Shown here piece by piece: positions 8,429 to 18,540 of a DNA stretch of 64,000 bases (position 1 is the stretch's first letter; every line of letters begins with the position of its first letter). A program made the position numbers and the translations under genes. The stretch lies in the NCBI RefSeq assembly GCF_020911885.1, contig NZ_CP087132.1, forward strand, positions 1,178,001-1,242,000, in the 5' to 3' direction. Below the pieces are notes generated by a model, which made no database searches, was not told the DNA's origin, and saw only the letters and a program-made list of their open reading frames with translations. The DNA comes from Flavobacterium acetivorans. Lineage in GTDB: Bacteria > Bacteroidota > Bacteroidia > Flavobacteriales > Flavobacteriaceae.

Positions 8429-10636
8429 ATGAAAAAAATTATAATTACCCTAATACTAGGGTTTTCGGCGATGCTTCAGGCTCAAAACACGGTTTCAGGA
8501 ACGGTTAGGGATGGTGCTAATAAACCCATAATAGGGGTTTCGGTTTATGCTCCTGAACTCCATAAAGGCACAACTACGGATGCCAATGGAAAATATATCT
8601 TGGACAATCTCCCTAATGGAAATTTAAATATAACTTTTGTCTTTGTTGGTTTTTCCAATCAGAATAAGACGATAACAAATCTTCAAAAAGAAAACATACT
8701 AGACGTAGTTCTGGAAGAGACCTTGTTTCAAATGGACGAGGTAATTGTTTCCACGGCTTTCAACAAAATACAATCGCAAAATGTAATGAAAGTCGAACAC
8801 GAAAAAATGGTTGATTTACAACGAAAAGGAACTGCGACTCTAATCGAAGGATTGGCTACTATTCCTGGAGTTTCGCAGGTTTCAACTGGAACATCCATCG
8901 GCAAGCCGGTTATTCGAGGTTTGAGCGGCAATCGCGTATTAGTTTATTCACAAGGAGTTCGAATGGAAAATCAACAGTTTGGGGATGAGCATGGCTTGGG
9001 ATTAAATGACTCTGGAATTGAAAGTGTTGAGGTAATCAAAGGGCCGGCATCTTTGCTCTATGGTTCGGATGCCTTAGGTGGTGTTTTGTATTTTAATCCA
9101 GAGAAATTTGCCATCGCCAATACTTTTAAAGCGGATTTTAGTCAAAAATTATTTTCAAATACATTGGGAAGCAGTTCTTCTTTAGGGGTAAAAACATCTA
9201 CTGAAAACTGGAAATTTCTTGCTCGAGGGAGTTACGACACCCACTCTGATTATAGAATTGCAGGAGGAGATCGTGTAACCAATACCCGTTACAATGAAAC
9301 GGATTTCAAAACAGGAATTGGCTACAACAATGCTAAATTCTCTACGGTTTTAAGATACAATTACAATAAGTTGGATTTAGGGATTCCCGAGGAAGGAATT
9401 GCTGAGCAGACTTCGAGCAAGAATACCGAGTTTCCTAGACAAGGCGTTTTCAATCATTTGTTGAGCTTGAATTCTATTTTCTATCTGAAAAATTCAAAAA
9501 TCGATGTGGATTTGGGTTATGTGGCCAATGACAGAAGCGAATTTGAAGACAGCAATATAGCCGGATTGCAGATGAAGTTAAAAACCTTCAACTATGATGC
9601 GAAATATTATTTTCCAAAAATAGGTAAGTTAGAGTCCATTGTGGGGATACAAGGAATGCATCAGACAAATACGAATTCTGGGGAAGAATATTTAATTCCG
9701 GATGCAACTACAAATGATTTTGGTGTTTTTGGAACAGCAAATTACGAGTGGAAATCCAATGTATTACAAGCGGGATTGCGTTTTGATAACCGACAAATTA
9801 CCAGTAGTGCCCATGGCGAGTTAGGTGAAGAAGGTTATTTTAAAGCCATCGATAAATCATTCGACAGCTTTAATGCTTCGTTGGGCTACAAGACAAATCT
9901 TGCCGATGCTTTAACGTTACGACTGAATCTTGCTTCGGGTTTCAGAGCGCCGAATTTGGCCGAGTTGACTTCCAATGGTGTTCACGAAGGAAGTAATCGC
10001 TACGAAGTAGGGAACAGTGATTTGAAAACAGAACAAAACCTGCAAACGGATTTGAATTTAGAATACGGCAACAGCCATTTTGAGTTTTTTGTAAATGGAT
10101 TTTACAATCACATCAATAATTACATCTATACTTCCCCTGCAGGGACTCAAATCGATAACAATGATGTTTTTAACTATATTCAGAATAATGCCAAATTATA
10201 CGGTGGTGAAATAGGATTGCATCTTCACCCGCATCCATTGGATTGGTTGCATTATGAGACCAGTTTTGAAACCGTAACAGGGAAAAAACAGGACGGGGAT
10301 TATTTGCCTTTGATTCCGGCAAACAATTGGAAAAACACCATTAGAACCGAGTTTAAGATTAAAAATTGGCTCGAAGAAGGTTTTGCCGCATTAAGCGTAA
10401 ACACGACCTTGAGTCAAGACAATGTGAGTGGTTTTGAAACCAGTTCAAATGGATATACCTTGATTAATCTTGGTTTTGGAGGAAAAGTAAAACTAGGAAA
10501 AACAGTGTTTAATGTTAACGTAAACGGAAATAACTTGTTTGATAAATCCTATATTGCCCATCTTTCCAGATTAAAAACAGACGGAATTCCTAACATTGGT
10601 AGAAATGTGGTTCTAGGAGTTCATTTCAATTTATAA
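8429..10636 (+). CDS. TonB-dependent receptor, probable metal (zinc-type) transporter
   Basis: 735 residues: signal peptide (cut after AQA-like LQAQ near residue 20), a CarboxypepD_reg-like domain (about 21-110, VSGTVRD...GTTTDANGKY), a plug domain (about 120-230, with PVIRGLSGNRVLV and GPASLLYGSDALGGV) and a 22-strand barrel ending in NVVLGVHFNL with a terminal aromatic-type beta signal. RVLVYSQGVRMENQQFGDEHG resembles ZnuD-type zinc receptors, whose plug has the same QxGxEHG pattern. With the His-rich gene just upstream, transition-metal uptake through the outer membrane is the best guess. The substrate is inferred. Confidence 0.85.
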   Translation: MKKIIITLILGFSAMLQAQNTVSGTVRDGANKPIIGVSVYAPELHKGTTTDANGKYILDNLPNGNLNITFVFVGFSNQNKTITNLQKENILDVVLEETLFQMDEVIVSTAFNKIQSQNVMKVEHEKMVDLQRKGTATLIEGLATIPGVSQVSTGTSIGKPVIRGLSGNRVLVYSQGVRMENQQFGDEHGLGLNDSGIESVEVIKGPASLLYGSDALGGVLYFNPEKFAIANTFKADFSQKLFSNTLGSSSSLGVKTSTENWKFLARGSYDTHSDYRIAGGDRVTNTRYNETDFKTGIGYNNAKFSTVLRYNYNKLDLGIPEEGIAEQTSSKNTEFPRQGVFNHLLSLNSIFYLKNSKIDVDLGYVANDRSEFEDSNIAGLQMKLKTFNYDAKYYFPKIGKLESIVGIQGMHQTNTNSGEEYLIPDATTNDFGVFGTANYEWKSNVLQAGLRFDNRQITSSAHGELGEEGYFKAIDKSFDSFNASLGYKTNLADALTLRLNLASGFRAPNLAELTSNGVHEGSNRYEVGNSDLKTEQNLQTDLNLEYGNSHFEFFVNGFYNHINNYIYTSPAGTQIDNNDVFNYIQNNAKLYGGEIGLHLHPHPLDWLHYETSFETVTGKKQDGDYLPLIPANNWKNTIRTEFKIKNWLEEGFAALSVNTTLSQDNVSGFETSSNGYTLINLGFGGKVKLGKTVFNVNVNGNNLFDKSYIAHLSRLKTDGIPNIGRNVVLGVHFNL

Positions 10637-10687
10637 AATCATTTCAATTTCAACCTAATTGACAGTCTCCCTTATTTTAAGGGAGCT

Positions 10688-10716
10688 TGTCGATCGGGAC
10701 TATTTCCCTATTTTTG
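10688..10716 (+). promoter_or_regulatory. Promoter of the prolyl oligopeptidase gene
   Basis: TTG 10688-10690, 18-bp spacer, TATTTTTG 10709-10716. It lies inside the upstream in-frame extension of the next gene and so supports the start at 10740. Confidence 0.6.
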
Positions 10717-10739
10717 TATTAACCTTTAAAATTATTTTA

Positions 10740-12851
10740 ATGAAAAAACTAATTCTTGTAATGGCAGTGACTTCTACATTAAGTTCGTTTGGCCAAAATT
10801 CCATTCAATATCCTCAAACCAAAAAAGGAGAAACTGTTGATGAGTATTTTGGGACAAAAGTAAATGATCCTTACCGTTGGTTAGAAGACGATCGGTCTGC
10901 TGAAACGGCAGCTTGGGTAAAAGCCGAAAACGAAGTAACCTATGATTATTTGGCCAAAATTCCATTTAGAAACCAGCTGAAAGAAAGATTGGAAAAACTA
11001 TGGAATTATGAAAAAATTGGTGCTCCATCTGTTGAAGGAAAGTACACCTACTATTCTAAAAACAATGGATTACAAAATCAATCGGTTTTATATAGAAAAG
11101 ATGCTGCCGGTAAAGAAGAGGTTTTTTTAGATCCAAATACTTTTTCTAAAGACGGTACCACTTCACTTGGTGGATTGGATTTTTCTAAAGACGGTTCTAA
11201 AGTTGCCTATGCCATTTCAGAAGGCGGAAGTGACTGGAGAAAAGTAATCATTATGGATGCTTTGTCTAAAAAAATAATCGAAGATACCCTGATAGATGTA
11301 AAATTCAGCGGATTGTCTTGGAAAGGAAACGAAGGTTTCTATTATTCTAGTTATGAGAAACCAAAAGGAAGTGAATTGTCGGCCAAGACGGATCAGCATA
11401 AATTGTATTTTCATAAACTGGGAACTTCTCAAAAAGAAGATCAGGTCATTTTTGGCGCAGACCAAAAAAGAAGATATGTGGGAGGTTATGTAACAGAAGA
11501 CGATAATTACCTAGTGATTACTGCGGCCAATTCTACTTATGGAAATGAGTTGTACATCAAAGATTTGAAAAAAGCCAACAGCCCAATTGTTACTATTGTC
11601 GATAATTTCAACAGCAGCAACTCTATTATTGAAAACGAAGGCGGTAAATTATTTATCGAAACCGATCTGAATGCGCCTAACAAACGCATCGTTACTGTAG
11701 ATGTGAATAATCCAAAACCGGCAAACTGGAAAAATTTTATTGCTGAAACAGAGAACGTATTGTCGCCGACTACCGGTGGAGGCTACATCTTTGCTAATTA
11801 TATGAAAGATGCTGTTTCGGTAGTGAAACAATATGATTACAGTGGAAAATTGCTTCGTGAGATCAAATTACCGGGATTAGGAACAGCCGGTGGTTTTGGA
11901 GGAAAGAAAAAAGATAAAACCTTGTATTATTCTTTTACCAATTACATTACTCCGGGAACCATTTATGCTTTCGAACCAAAAGCAGGAAAATCTACCGTAT
12001 ACCAAAAACCAAAAGTCGATTTCAACAGCAGTGAATATGTGTCGAATCAGGTATTTTATACTTCAAAAGACGGGACAAAAGTACCGATGATGATTACCCA
12101 CAAAAAAGGATTGAAACTAGACGGTAAAAATCCAACTATTCTTTATGGTTACGGTGGTTTTAACGCAAGTTTGACACCAAGTTTCAGCATAGCCAATGCG
12201 GTTTGGATGGAAAATGGCGGAATATATGCCGTGCCTAACCTTCGTGGTGGTGGTGAATACGGTAAAAAATGGCATGACGCCGGAACTAAAATGCAAAAGC
12301 AAAACGTGTTTGACGATTTCATCGCAGCTGCTGAGTATTTGATTGCTAAAAACTATACTTCTTCTGATTTTCTTGCCGTTCGTGGTGGGTCTAATGGAGG
12401 TTTGCTTGTGGGGGCAACGATGACACAGCGTCCGGAGTTGATGAAAGTGGCTTTGCCGGCGGTAGGTGTGATGGACATGTTGCGTTACCATACATTTACG
12501 GCTGGTGCAGGATGGGCTTATGATTATGGAACGGCTCAGGACAGCAAAGAAATGTTCGAATACATCAAAGGCTATTCTCCGGTACATAATGTTAAAAAAG
12601 GAACACAGTATCCGGCAACGATGGTAACCACAGGAGATCATGACGATAGAGTGGTACCGGCGCACAGTTTTAAATTTGCGGCTGAGTTGCAGGAAAAACA
12701 AGCGGGAACTAATCCGGTTTTAATCCGTATTGATGTTAAAGCAGGTCACGGAGCAGGAAAATCCGTAGCGGCAAACATTCAAGAGAATGTGGATATTCAA
12801 GCTTTCACACTTTATAATATGGGAATCAAAAGTTTACCAAAAGTAAAATAG
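10740..12851 (+). CDS. Prolyl oligopeptidase (S9A family), exported
   Basis: 703 residues from ATG 10740, with a signal peptide ([19 protein letters not shown]). The N-terminal part starts with the family segment YPQTKKGE...DPYRWLED, followed by a seven-bladed propeller, then an alpha/beta hydrolase domain with the nucleophile in RGGSNGGL (Ser551), Asp in [11 protein letters not shown] and His in AGHGAGKS. It would cut short peptides after proline in the periplasm. The start is fixed by the signal peptide and by the promoter overlapping the longer frame that opens at 10659. A hairpin terminator follows. Confidence 0.93.
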   Translation: MKKLILVMAVTSTLSSFGQNSIQYPQTKKGETVDEYFGTKVNDPYRWLEDDRSAETAAWVKAENEVTYDYLAKIPFRNQLKERLEKLWNYEKIGAPSVEGKYTYYSKNNGLQNQSVLYRKDAAGKEEVFLDPNTFSKDGTTSLGGLDFSKDGSKVAYAISEGGSDWRKVIIMDALSKKIIEDTLIDVKFSGLSWKGNEGFYYSSYEKPKGSELSAKTDQHKLYFHKLGTSQKEDQVIFGADQKRRYVGGYVTEDDNYLVITAANSTYGNELYIKDLKKANSPIVTIVDNFNSSNSIIENEGGKLFIETDLNAPNKRIVTVDVNNPKPANWKNFIAETENVLSPTTGGGYIFANYMKDAVSVVKQYDYSGKLLREIKLPGLGTAGGFGGKKKDKTLYYSFTNYITPGTIYAFEPKAGKSTVYQKPKVDFNSSEYVSNQVFYTSKDGTKVPMMITHKKGLKLDGKNPTILYGYGGFNASLTPSFSIANAVWMENGGIYAVPNLRGGGEYGKKWHDAGTKMQKQNVFDDFIAAAEYLIAKNYTSSDFLAVRGGSNGGLLVGATMTQRPELMKVALPAVGVMDMLRYHTFTAGAGWAYDYGTAQDSKEMFEYIKGYSPVHNVKKGTQYPATMVTTGDHDDRVVPAHSFKFAAELQEKQAGTNPVLIRIDVKAGHGAGKSVAANIQENVDIQAFTLYNMGIKSLPKVK

Positions 12852-12873
12852 GAACCCTTTTATTTTTTAAAAC

Positions 12874-12908
12874 AAAAAACGCTATTCGAAAGAGTAGCGT
12901 TTTTTTTA
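12874..12908 (+). terminator. Terminator after prolyl oligopeptidase gene
   Basis: Stem around ACGCTATTC (12879-12887) and GAGTAGCGT (12892-12900, one G-T pair) with a GAAA loop, flanked by A and T runs. Confidence 0.85.
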
Positions 12909-13203
12909 TGGAACATATTCTTTTGAAGGTAGAAGAGAGTTATATTTCTTAGTAATCTAGATTGAAAACAAGAAATTAAGAAAAAGGATGGCTAAATTGA
13001 GCTGTCGATTTCTAATAGAAATTGATTGCAAATTTGATAATAAGAACGATTTTGTTTAAGATTATTTAGAAGACGGCTAAGTCAATTCTAATGCTTTTTA
13101 TATTCGTTTTTTTCTTTCTTTCTTTTCATAATGTTTTATTAAATTCCTCGTTTATTCGTTTGGCAATCGGTAAATTTGAAAGACAACATTAAATCATAAA
13201 AAC
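12909..13203. other. Intergenic stretch before the hibernation factor gene
   Basis: AT-rich sequence without a convincing open frame, RNA or repeat. It probably holds the promoter of the gene at 13204, but I see no clear consensus box. Confidence 0.4.
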
Positions 13204-13518
13204 ATGACAGTACAAATCAACACAGACAACAATGTAGAAGGACACGCTCGTTTGAAAGCGTATATTGCGCAGGAATTAGAAACGGCTTTAGCGCGTTTTG
13301 ATGACAAAGTAACCCGTTTAGAAGTGCATTTTGGAGATGAAAACGGCGATAAGTCCGGAGTCAATGACAAACGATGTCTTATTGAAGCCCGACCGGTAAA
13401 TATGCAGCCTGTAGCAGTAACTCATCATGCCGATACTACCGAGAAAGCCTTTCACGGTGCCCTGGACAAGATCAAGAAAGTGTTGAGCACAAGTTTTGAA
13501 AAACAAAAGACCTATTAA
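13204..13518 (+). CDS. hpf: Ribosome hibernation-promoting factor, HPF/RaiA family, short form
   Basis: 104 residues matching the HPF/YfiA fold: MTVQINTDNNVEG...LKAYIAQELETALARF, then the strand segment VTRLEVHFGDEN, and a C-terminal helix ending EKAFHGALDKIKKVL. The family binds the 30S decoding region and silences or protects ribosomes in stationary phase. The chain lacks the C-terminal dimerisation domain of long HPF. The segment linking the strands (GDKSGVNDKRCLIEARP) is longer than in E. coli YfiA. It is a single-gene unit with its own terminator. Confidence 0.85.
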   Translation: MTVQINTDNNVEGHARLKAYIAQELETALARFDDKVTRLEVHFGDENGDKSGVNDKRCLIEARPVNMQPVAVTHHADTTEKAFHGALDKIKKVLSTSFEKQKTY

Positions 13519-13547
13519 GTAACTGCCATCAGTTAGCTCATTATACA

Positions 13548-13588
13548 ACTGACGTCCTCTTTTAAATAAGAGGGCGTCAGTTTTTTTA
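13548..13588 (+). terminator. Terminator after hpf
   Basis: A 14-bp stem with one G-T pair (13548-13561 with 13568-13581) and a T run; on the other strand it also lies downstream of the convergent gene at 13658. Confidence 0.85.
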
Positions 13589-13657
13589 TGCTTATTACAA
13601 ATTTAAGCTCTCGGCAAAGGAGAGATTTCAGAAGAAAATGCTAAAGTTCATCTCAAA

Positions 13658-15259
13658 TCAATCCGTAAAAAGTATTTCGGCGAGGCGCTCGTCATGTCCA
13701 TAGATGTCGTCATAGAAATTGATTGTTCCATCACGATTTACCCAAGCGGTGAAATAACCAATATAAACGGGAATTTTTGTCTTTAGGTTGTATGTTTTTT
13801 CAATTCCCTTATTCATGGCTTCATCAATCTTTTCCACTGGCCAGTTTGGGTCTTCCTTTAATAGTAAAATTGCCAAATCCCGCGGTCGCTCCACGCGGAT
13901 GCAACCGTGACTGAACGCTCTGCTATCTTGATTAAAAAGACTTTTGGCGGGGGTGTCATGCATATAAATGATATGGGAATTAGGAAAAACAAACTTTACT
14001 TTTCCCAAGGCGTTTTGCGGCCCAGGGCGTTGGCGCACGCGATTATTAATCCATTCCATGTCATTTTTAGCCAGATAGTTGGGATTTTTGGCGATGGAAG
14101 GTAAAATCTCTTTTTGTAAAATGCTGGGGGGTACATTCCAATAAGGGCTGAAGACAATTTGGCTCAATTCGCCGCTAAAAACCGCCGTTTTGTTCAATGC
14201 TTTGCCTACGACGACTTTGGAAACCAACTCGGGTTTGCCGTCTATGAAATAAGTGAGAGTAAAGGCAGGGATGTTTACCGTAATGTATTGTTTTTTTCGA
14301 GTCAAACTAGGCGATATCCAGCGGCAGCGTTCCATGTTGATCATGATCGTTTTGATGTGTTCGCTTATAGGAATATTCATGTTGGCGATGTGTTTGGGTA
14401 ACAACAGCGAATCAGCCGCAAAAGCATTTCTTTTTTTGTATTTCAAGACTGCTGCCAATAATTCGGAATCAAAGACATTTTTCCCGGAATCGTTGTCTAA
14501 GTCACCGCTGGCCAAAAGGCGCTTTCTAATTTGAAGAATGACTTCTGCGGTGTCTTTGGGTTTGAGGGATTTGATCTTTTTGGGTAAAATAATAGGATTC
14601 CACCCTCCTTTTTTTTCAATATCACGATACTTTTTCAAAGCATTTTTCAAAAGGTAATATTGGCCAAGAAGATCTTTGTCTTGTTGGTTGATCAGCTTGG
14701 GATCCCGAAGCAGGGAGTCCAGGCTGTTGACGTAGGATTGTTTTTTTCGAGGTAAATACCAATCCAATTCTGCTGTTTTTGTAGCATTCAAGCCTTTGAA
14801 TACCCTATCGGCATAAAAAAAATACAACGAAGACATTAGCAATTCGACCTCGATGTTTGATTTCTCCATATCGTCCGGATCTTGAAAAATGGCTCTTATC
14901 TTTTCTTCGTACGGAACTCGGACTTTTAAGCCTTCTTGATCCAGATTGTTGATTTTGTCGTACAAAATGTTGGCAAATTCATTAAGGCCTTTATAGTCGA
15001 ACCATAGGTAGTGGTAGTTGTGTTTTCGGTACAATTGTACTACTTCGGGTTTGAGGTAGTTTAGTTTTGGGTATTTCGAAAAAAAAGGAGCGATTAAAGT
15101 GCTGTCAAAAGGAATGGGCTCGAAGGATGGGATTCTTTGGAAAAATAATTTTGTAGGGACGAGCATCGTTTTTTTAGCATTGGCTTTTAGGATATGGGGA
15201 GTGCTAAAAAGTACAAAGCAGCAGGCCAGAAAAAGAAAGCAGATAGGAGGGCGTTTCAT
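13658..15259 (-). CDS. L,D-transpeptidase (YcbB/LdtD type), copy 1
   Basis: 533 residues with an N-terminal signal or anchor segment (ICFLFLACCFVLF). The order is a scaffold domain, a peptidoglycan-binding-like region (DTAEVILQIRKRLLASGDL) and a YkuD catalytic domain with IYMHDTPAKSLFN and the active-site SHGCIRVERP. Such enzymes make 3-3 crosslinks between meso-diaminopimelate residues or attach proteins to peptidoglycan in the periplasm. The next gene upstream on the same strand (15314-16960) is a paralogue; the 54-bp gap suggests co-transcription. SHGCIR, with Arg after the Cys-Ile, is the LdtD-type motif. Confidence 0.92.
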   Translation of the reverse strand: MKRPPICFLFLACCFVLFSTPHILKANAKKTMLVPTKLFFQRIPSFEPIPFDSTLIAPFFSKYPKLNYLKPEVVQLYRKHNYHYLWFDYKGLNEFANILYDKINNLDQEGLKVRVPYEEKIRAIFQDPDDMEKSNIEVELLMSSLYFFYADRVFKGLNATKTAELDWYLPRKKQSYVNSLDSLLRDPKLINQQDKDLLGQYYLLKNALKKYRDIEKKGGWNPIILPKKIKSLKPKDTAEVILQIRKRLLASGDLDNDSGKNVFDSELLAAVLKYKKRNAFAADSLLLPKHIANMNIPISEHIKTIMINMERCRWISPSLTRKKQYITVNIPAFTLTYFIDGKPELVSKVVVGKALNKTAVFSGELSQIVFSPYWNVPPSILQKEILPSIAKNPNYLAKNDMEWINNRVRQRPGPQNALGKVKFVFPNSHIIYMHDTPAKSLFNQDSRAFSHGCIRVERPRDLAILLLKEDPNWPVEKIDEAMNKGIEKTYNLKTKIPVYIGYFTAWVNRDGTINFYDDIYGHDERLAEILFTD

Positions 15260-15313
15260 GTTAGTGCTGTTTGATTATTAGTGCTAAAGATACGAAAAAG
15301 TGTGCTGAATGGC

Positions 15314-16960
15314 TTAGTTTGATAGTCTCTTGACAGGAGTCGTTTCCGCTAAATTTAGGGTGTCATTAAAAAGAAATTCGCTCAGGAGATCATCTTTAGT
15401 ATAGATATCAAAATAGAAATTAATTTTTCCTTCGTCATTTGCCCAAGAGGTAAAATAGCCAATGTGAATGGGGATGGGTTTTTTTAGCAGATAGACCGTT
15501 TCTACTCCGCTGTTCATGGCTTCATTTATTTTTTCTATGGGCCATTGGGGATTGTTTTCTAGAATTTTATAGGCCAGTTCTTTGGCTTTTTGCATATTAA
15601 TGCAGCCGTGACTGAAACGTGGAAATTCAAAATTGAAATTCAATTTGTATGGAGTATCATGCAAATAAATACTGTAGGTGTTGGGAAAGACAAATTTGAC
15701 TACTCCCAAAGCGTTTTTTGGTCCTGGTCGTTGTCGGAGGCTTTTTTTATTCCATTCCAAATCGTGTTTGGTCAAATAATCAGGGTCTTTTTCCATCGCC
15801 GGTTTAATTTCGTTTTCCAAAATGCTTTGCGGTACATTCCAGTAAGGGCTAAACACAATGCTGCTGATAGTAGAGCTGAAAATCACTGTTTCCATCGTAT
15901 TGATGCCTACAAATACTCTAGAGCTTAATACATTTTCCCCGTTTTTGATATAGAATAATTGAAAAGAGGGGATATTGATAACAATAAATTCATTGGCTTT
16001 TTCCAGTTTTGGAGAAATCCAGCGGCAACGTTCCATGTTGATGCTAATGAGCTGAATGTATTTTTCTATAGACTGATTCATGCGGTTGATGTGTTGGGAA
16101 CCAATAAGGTAATCCGGTTTATAACCGTTTCTTGTTTTGAAATTGAGAATGCCGGCTTTCAGCTCCTCATCATAGAGATTGTTTTTAGAGTCTTGGGGCA
16201 AATCGCCCAGAACAAAAAGCCGGTGCCTGATTTGACTGATGGTTTTTGCGTTGTCTCCGGGGCCGTATTTCTTCATTTGTGATTCGGTTTCTATAAATTC
16301 CCAATCGTTATTTTTTTCTATTTGTCGGTATTTTTGCAAGGCAGCTCGTAGTTTGTAATATTGACCAATGAGTATTTTTTCATTTTTGTCCAGTAATTCC
16401 GGTTCGGCCAATAAGGAATCCAATAAATTTTTATAAGAAAGTTCCTTTCTGGGCAGGAACCATCCGGTTTGATGTATTTCATCAGTGTCTATGCCATAAA
16501 ATACTTTTTTGGCATAATAGATATAGAGGCTAGAGAGTAATAATTCTTTTTCGGTTTGGCTGATTTTGGCGGCAGAGGCGTCGTTGAAGATGGCGTCCAT
16601 TTTATCTTTGTAAGCCAAATCAAATTTCAGTCCTTCATTTTCAATTTGTTCCGACTTGGAATACAATTCATTGGCAAATTTTATAAGTTCTCCGTCATTA
16701 TACCAAATGGATTTGTAGTTTCTTTTTTTGTAGAGTGCAGTTACCTCCAATTGGAATTTGTCTAAATGGGGGTATTTTTTGAAAAAATTATTTAGACTTG
16801 CGTTGTCAATAGAATTTATGGGTTTTCCGCTGATGGATTCCGGGAGATTTTTGACAAAGTAAATCACCTTAACCAGAAGGTCATTATTTTTGTATTGGTA
16901 CACAGCGACAACTGAAAAACCAAATAAAAGAGCTACTATGGGTAAAATAAACTTTTTCAT
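15314..16960 (-). CDS. L,D-transpeptidase (YcbB/LdtD type), copy 2
   Basis: 548 residues, collinear with the protein at 13658-15259 (shared stretches such as MERCRWISP, SPYWNVP, RQRPGP and ALG-VKFVFPN). A hydrophobic N-terminal segment (FILPIVALLFGFSVVAVY) directs export. The catalytic motif here is SHGCINMQKA, so the residue after Cys-Ile is Asn where copy 1 has Arg. The pair is a tandem duplication that has diverged, mostly in the scaffold half. Role as for copy 1: peptidoglycan crosslinking or anchoring in the periplasm; a division of labour is possible but unproven. Confidence 0.92.
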   Translation of the reverse strand: MKKFILPIVALLFGFSVVAVYQYKNNDLLVKVIYFVKNLPESISGKPINSIDNASLNNFFKKYPHLDKFQLEVTALYKKRNYKSIWYNDGELIKFANELYSKSEQIENEGLKFDLAYKDKMDAIFNDASAAKISQTEKELLLSSLYIYYAKKVFYGIDTDEIHQTGWFLPRKELSYKNLLDSLLAEPELLDKNEKILIGQYYKLRAALQKYRQIEKNNDWEFIETESQMKKYGPGDNAKTISQIRHRLFVLGDLPQDSKNNLYDEELKAGILNFKTRNGYKPDYLIGSQHINRMNQSIEKYIQLISINMERCRWISPKLEKANEFIVINIPSFQLFYIKNGENVLSSRVFVGINTMETVIFSSTISSIVFSPYWNVPQSILENEIKPAMEKDPDYLTKHDLEWNKKSLRQRPGPKNALGVVKFVFPNTYSIYLHDTPYKLNFNFEFPRFSHGCINMQKAKELAYKILENNPQWPIEKINEAMNSGVETVYLLKKPIPIHIGYFTSWANDEGKINFYFDIYTKDDLLSEFLFNDTLNLAETTPVKRLSN

Positions 16961-17141
16961 AGCACAATTGTTTACTAAAGGTAGCTAAATATTTTCTTTG
17001 AAAAAAGTTAATTGTAATGGTGTTAACAGTTGAATACATTGATAAATAGGGGTTTTTGGAAGCTTAAATTCCAAAGGGAATTTGTTTTTATCCGCTTAAT
17101 TGTATGGAAACTTTTTATACTTTTATCCAAATTCTTTTACC

Positions 17142-17648
17142 ATGAAAAAAACTTTTTTCTTCTTGTTGGTTGTTTTGGTTTCCTGTAAATCAACCAAAGA
17201 CGCTGTGGTTTCTGATGAGGATCAAATTAATCTTGTACTTGATTCTTGGCACAAAGCCGCTGCCGAAGCCAATTATGAGGCTTATTTTAATTTCATGGCT
17301 TCAGATGCTGTTTTCATTGGAACTGATGCGAATGAGAACTGGAATAAAACGGATTTTCAGGTTTATGCCAAACCTCATTTTGATAAGGGAAAAGCATGGA
17401 GTTTTACCGCCTTGGAGCGCCATATTTATTTTGATGAAACAGGAAAAACAGCTTGGTTTGATGAGTTGTTGAATACGCAGATGAAAATCTGTAGGGGTTC
17501 TGGAGTATTGGTAAAAATAGGGAAGCATTGGAAAATAAAGCATTATGTTTTGTCGATGACTATTCCTAATGACAATAGCGGCGATGTGATAAAAGTAAAA
17601 GCTCGCATTGAAGACGCTCTTATCGAAAAATTGCAAGAGAAAAAGTGA
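17142..17648 (+). CDS. SnoaL/NTF2-like lipoprotein
   Basis: 168 residues from ATG 17142. The N-terminus is a lipoprotein signal with lipobox LVSC (Cys15), so the protein should be lipid-anchored. The mature part has the NTF2/SnoaL pattern: a helix (INLVLDSWHKAAAEANYEAYFNFMASDAVFIGTD), then sheet strands (TAWFDELLN, GSGVLVKIGKHWKIKHYVLSM). This cone-shaped fold binds small molecules or proteins; the ligand is unknown. A longer frame starting at 17100 would destroy the signal peptide and is not used. The last residues are charged. Confidence 0.8.
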   Translation: MKKTFFFLLVVLVSCKSTKDAVVSDEDQINLVLDSWHKAAAEANYEAYFNFMASDAVFIGTDANENWNKTDFQVYAKPHFDKGKAWSFTALERHIYFDETGKTAWFDELLNTQMKICRGSGVLVKIGKHWKIKHYVLSMTIPNDNSGDVIKVKARIEDALIEKLQEKK

Positions 17649-17813
17649 GCAATTGATTTTTTTTGGGCTTAGTAAGCTGATTGAAGAGTTTGATTTGGAC
17701 AGAACAGCAATCGAGTAACTACTAGCGTTTATTAGAGGTTTTGAATTAATTTTCATCACCAATCCATTCGGTCTTATATATTTCCTTAATTTTGCCAAAA
17801 TATCTGTAAAAGC

Positions 17814-18491
17814 GTGGGAAGTAAAAATAAATTAAAAAGATTCAAGGAAAACGAAACATTCAATAACGTTTTTCAACCGACAAGAGAAGAGGTAGTAGGT
17901 AATTTGTTTCCTTTAAGAGGGAAATGGAACTCAGATTTCTTTAAAAATGACAATCCAGTGGTCTTGGAATTAGGCTGTGGAAAAGGGGAATATTCTGTAG
18001 GTTTGGCCGAAAGATATCCTAATAAAAATTTTGTGGGGATTGACATTAAAGGGGCTCGTTTTTGGCGTGGTGCCAAGACTGCTGTCGAAACAGGACTTCA
18101 CAATGTGGCTTTTATTCGAACTCAAATCGAGTTAATCAATCATATTTTTGCCGAAAATGAAGTAGATGAAATCTGGATTACTTTTCCGGATCCTCAAATC
18201 AAATACAAAAGAACAAAACACAGAATGACCAATTCGGAGTTTTTGCAGTTGTATAAAAAAATACTTAAAAAAGAAGGTGTTGTAAATCTGAAAACGGATA
18301 GTGAATTCATGCACGGTTATACTCTTGGCTTGCTTCATGGTGAAGGACATGAGGTTTTGTATGCTAACCATAATGTGTATGTAAACGAAGGTAGTCCTGA
18401 AGAGGTAACTGCTTTTCAGACTTTCTATGAAAAACAATATTTGGAAATTAACAAAGCAATTACGTATATTCGATTTAAAATTAAAGAATAA
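17814..18491 (+). CDS. trmB: tRNA (guanine-N7-)-methyltransferase
   Basis: 225 residues from a GTG start (MGSKNKLKRFKENETF, the form usual in flavobacteria). The SAM-binding motif is LELGCGKGEYSVGLA; DEIWITFPDPQIKYKRTKHR contains the family PDPWxKxRHxKRR-type segment, here with Gln-Ile in place of Trp. TrmB methylates G46 in the variable loop of many tRNAs. No ATG is available at the right place, which supports GTG. It is followed closely by a LysE-type gene on the same strand. Confidence 0.94.
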   Translation: MGSKNKLKRFKENETFNNVFQPTREEVVGNLFPLRGKWNSDFFKNDNPVVLELGCGKGEYSVGLAERYPNKNFVGIDIKGARFWRGAKTAVETGLHNVAFIRTQIELINHIFAENEVDEIWITFPDPQIKYKRTKHRMTNSEFLQLYKKILKKEGVVNLKTDSEFMHGYTLGLLHGEGHEVLYANHNVYVNEGSPEEVTAFQTFYEKQYLEINKAITYIRFKIKE

Positions 18492-18540
18492 TAGTACAGC
18501 AATGTCTGGATTGTTCTTTCGAATGCTTTAATCTTAGTAA

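Noticed and set aside
12117..12701. 194-codon minus-strand frame
   Set aside because: Antisense to the catalytic domain of the prolyl oligopeptidase.
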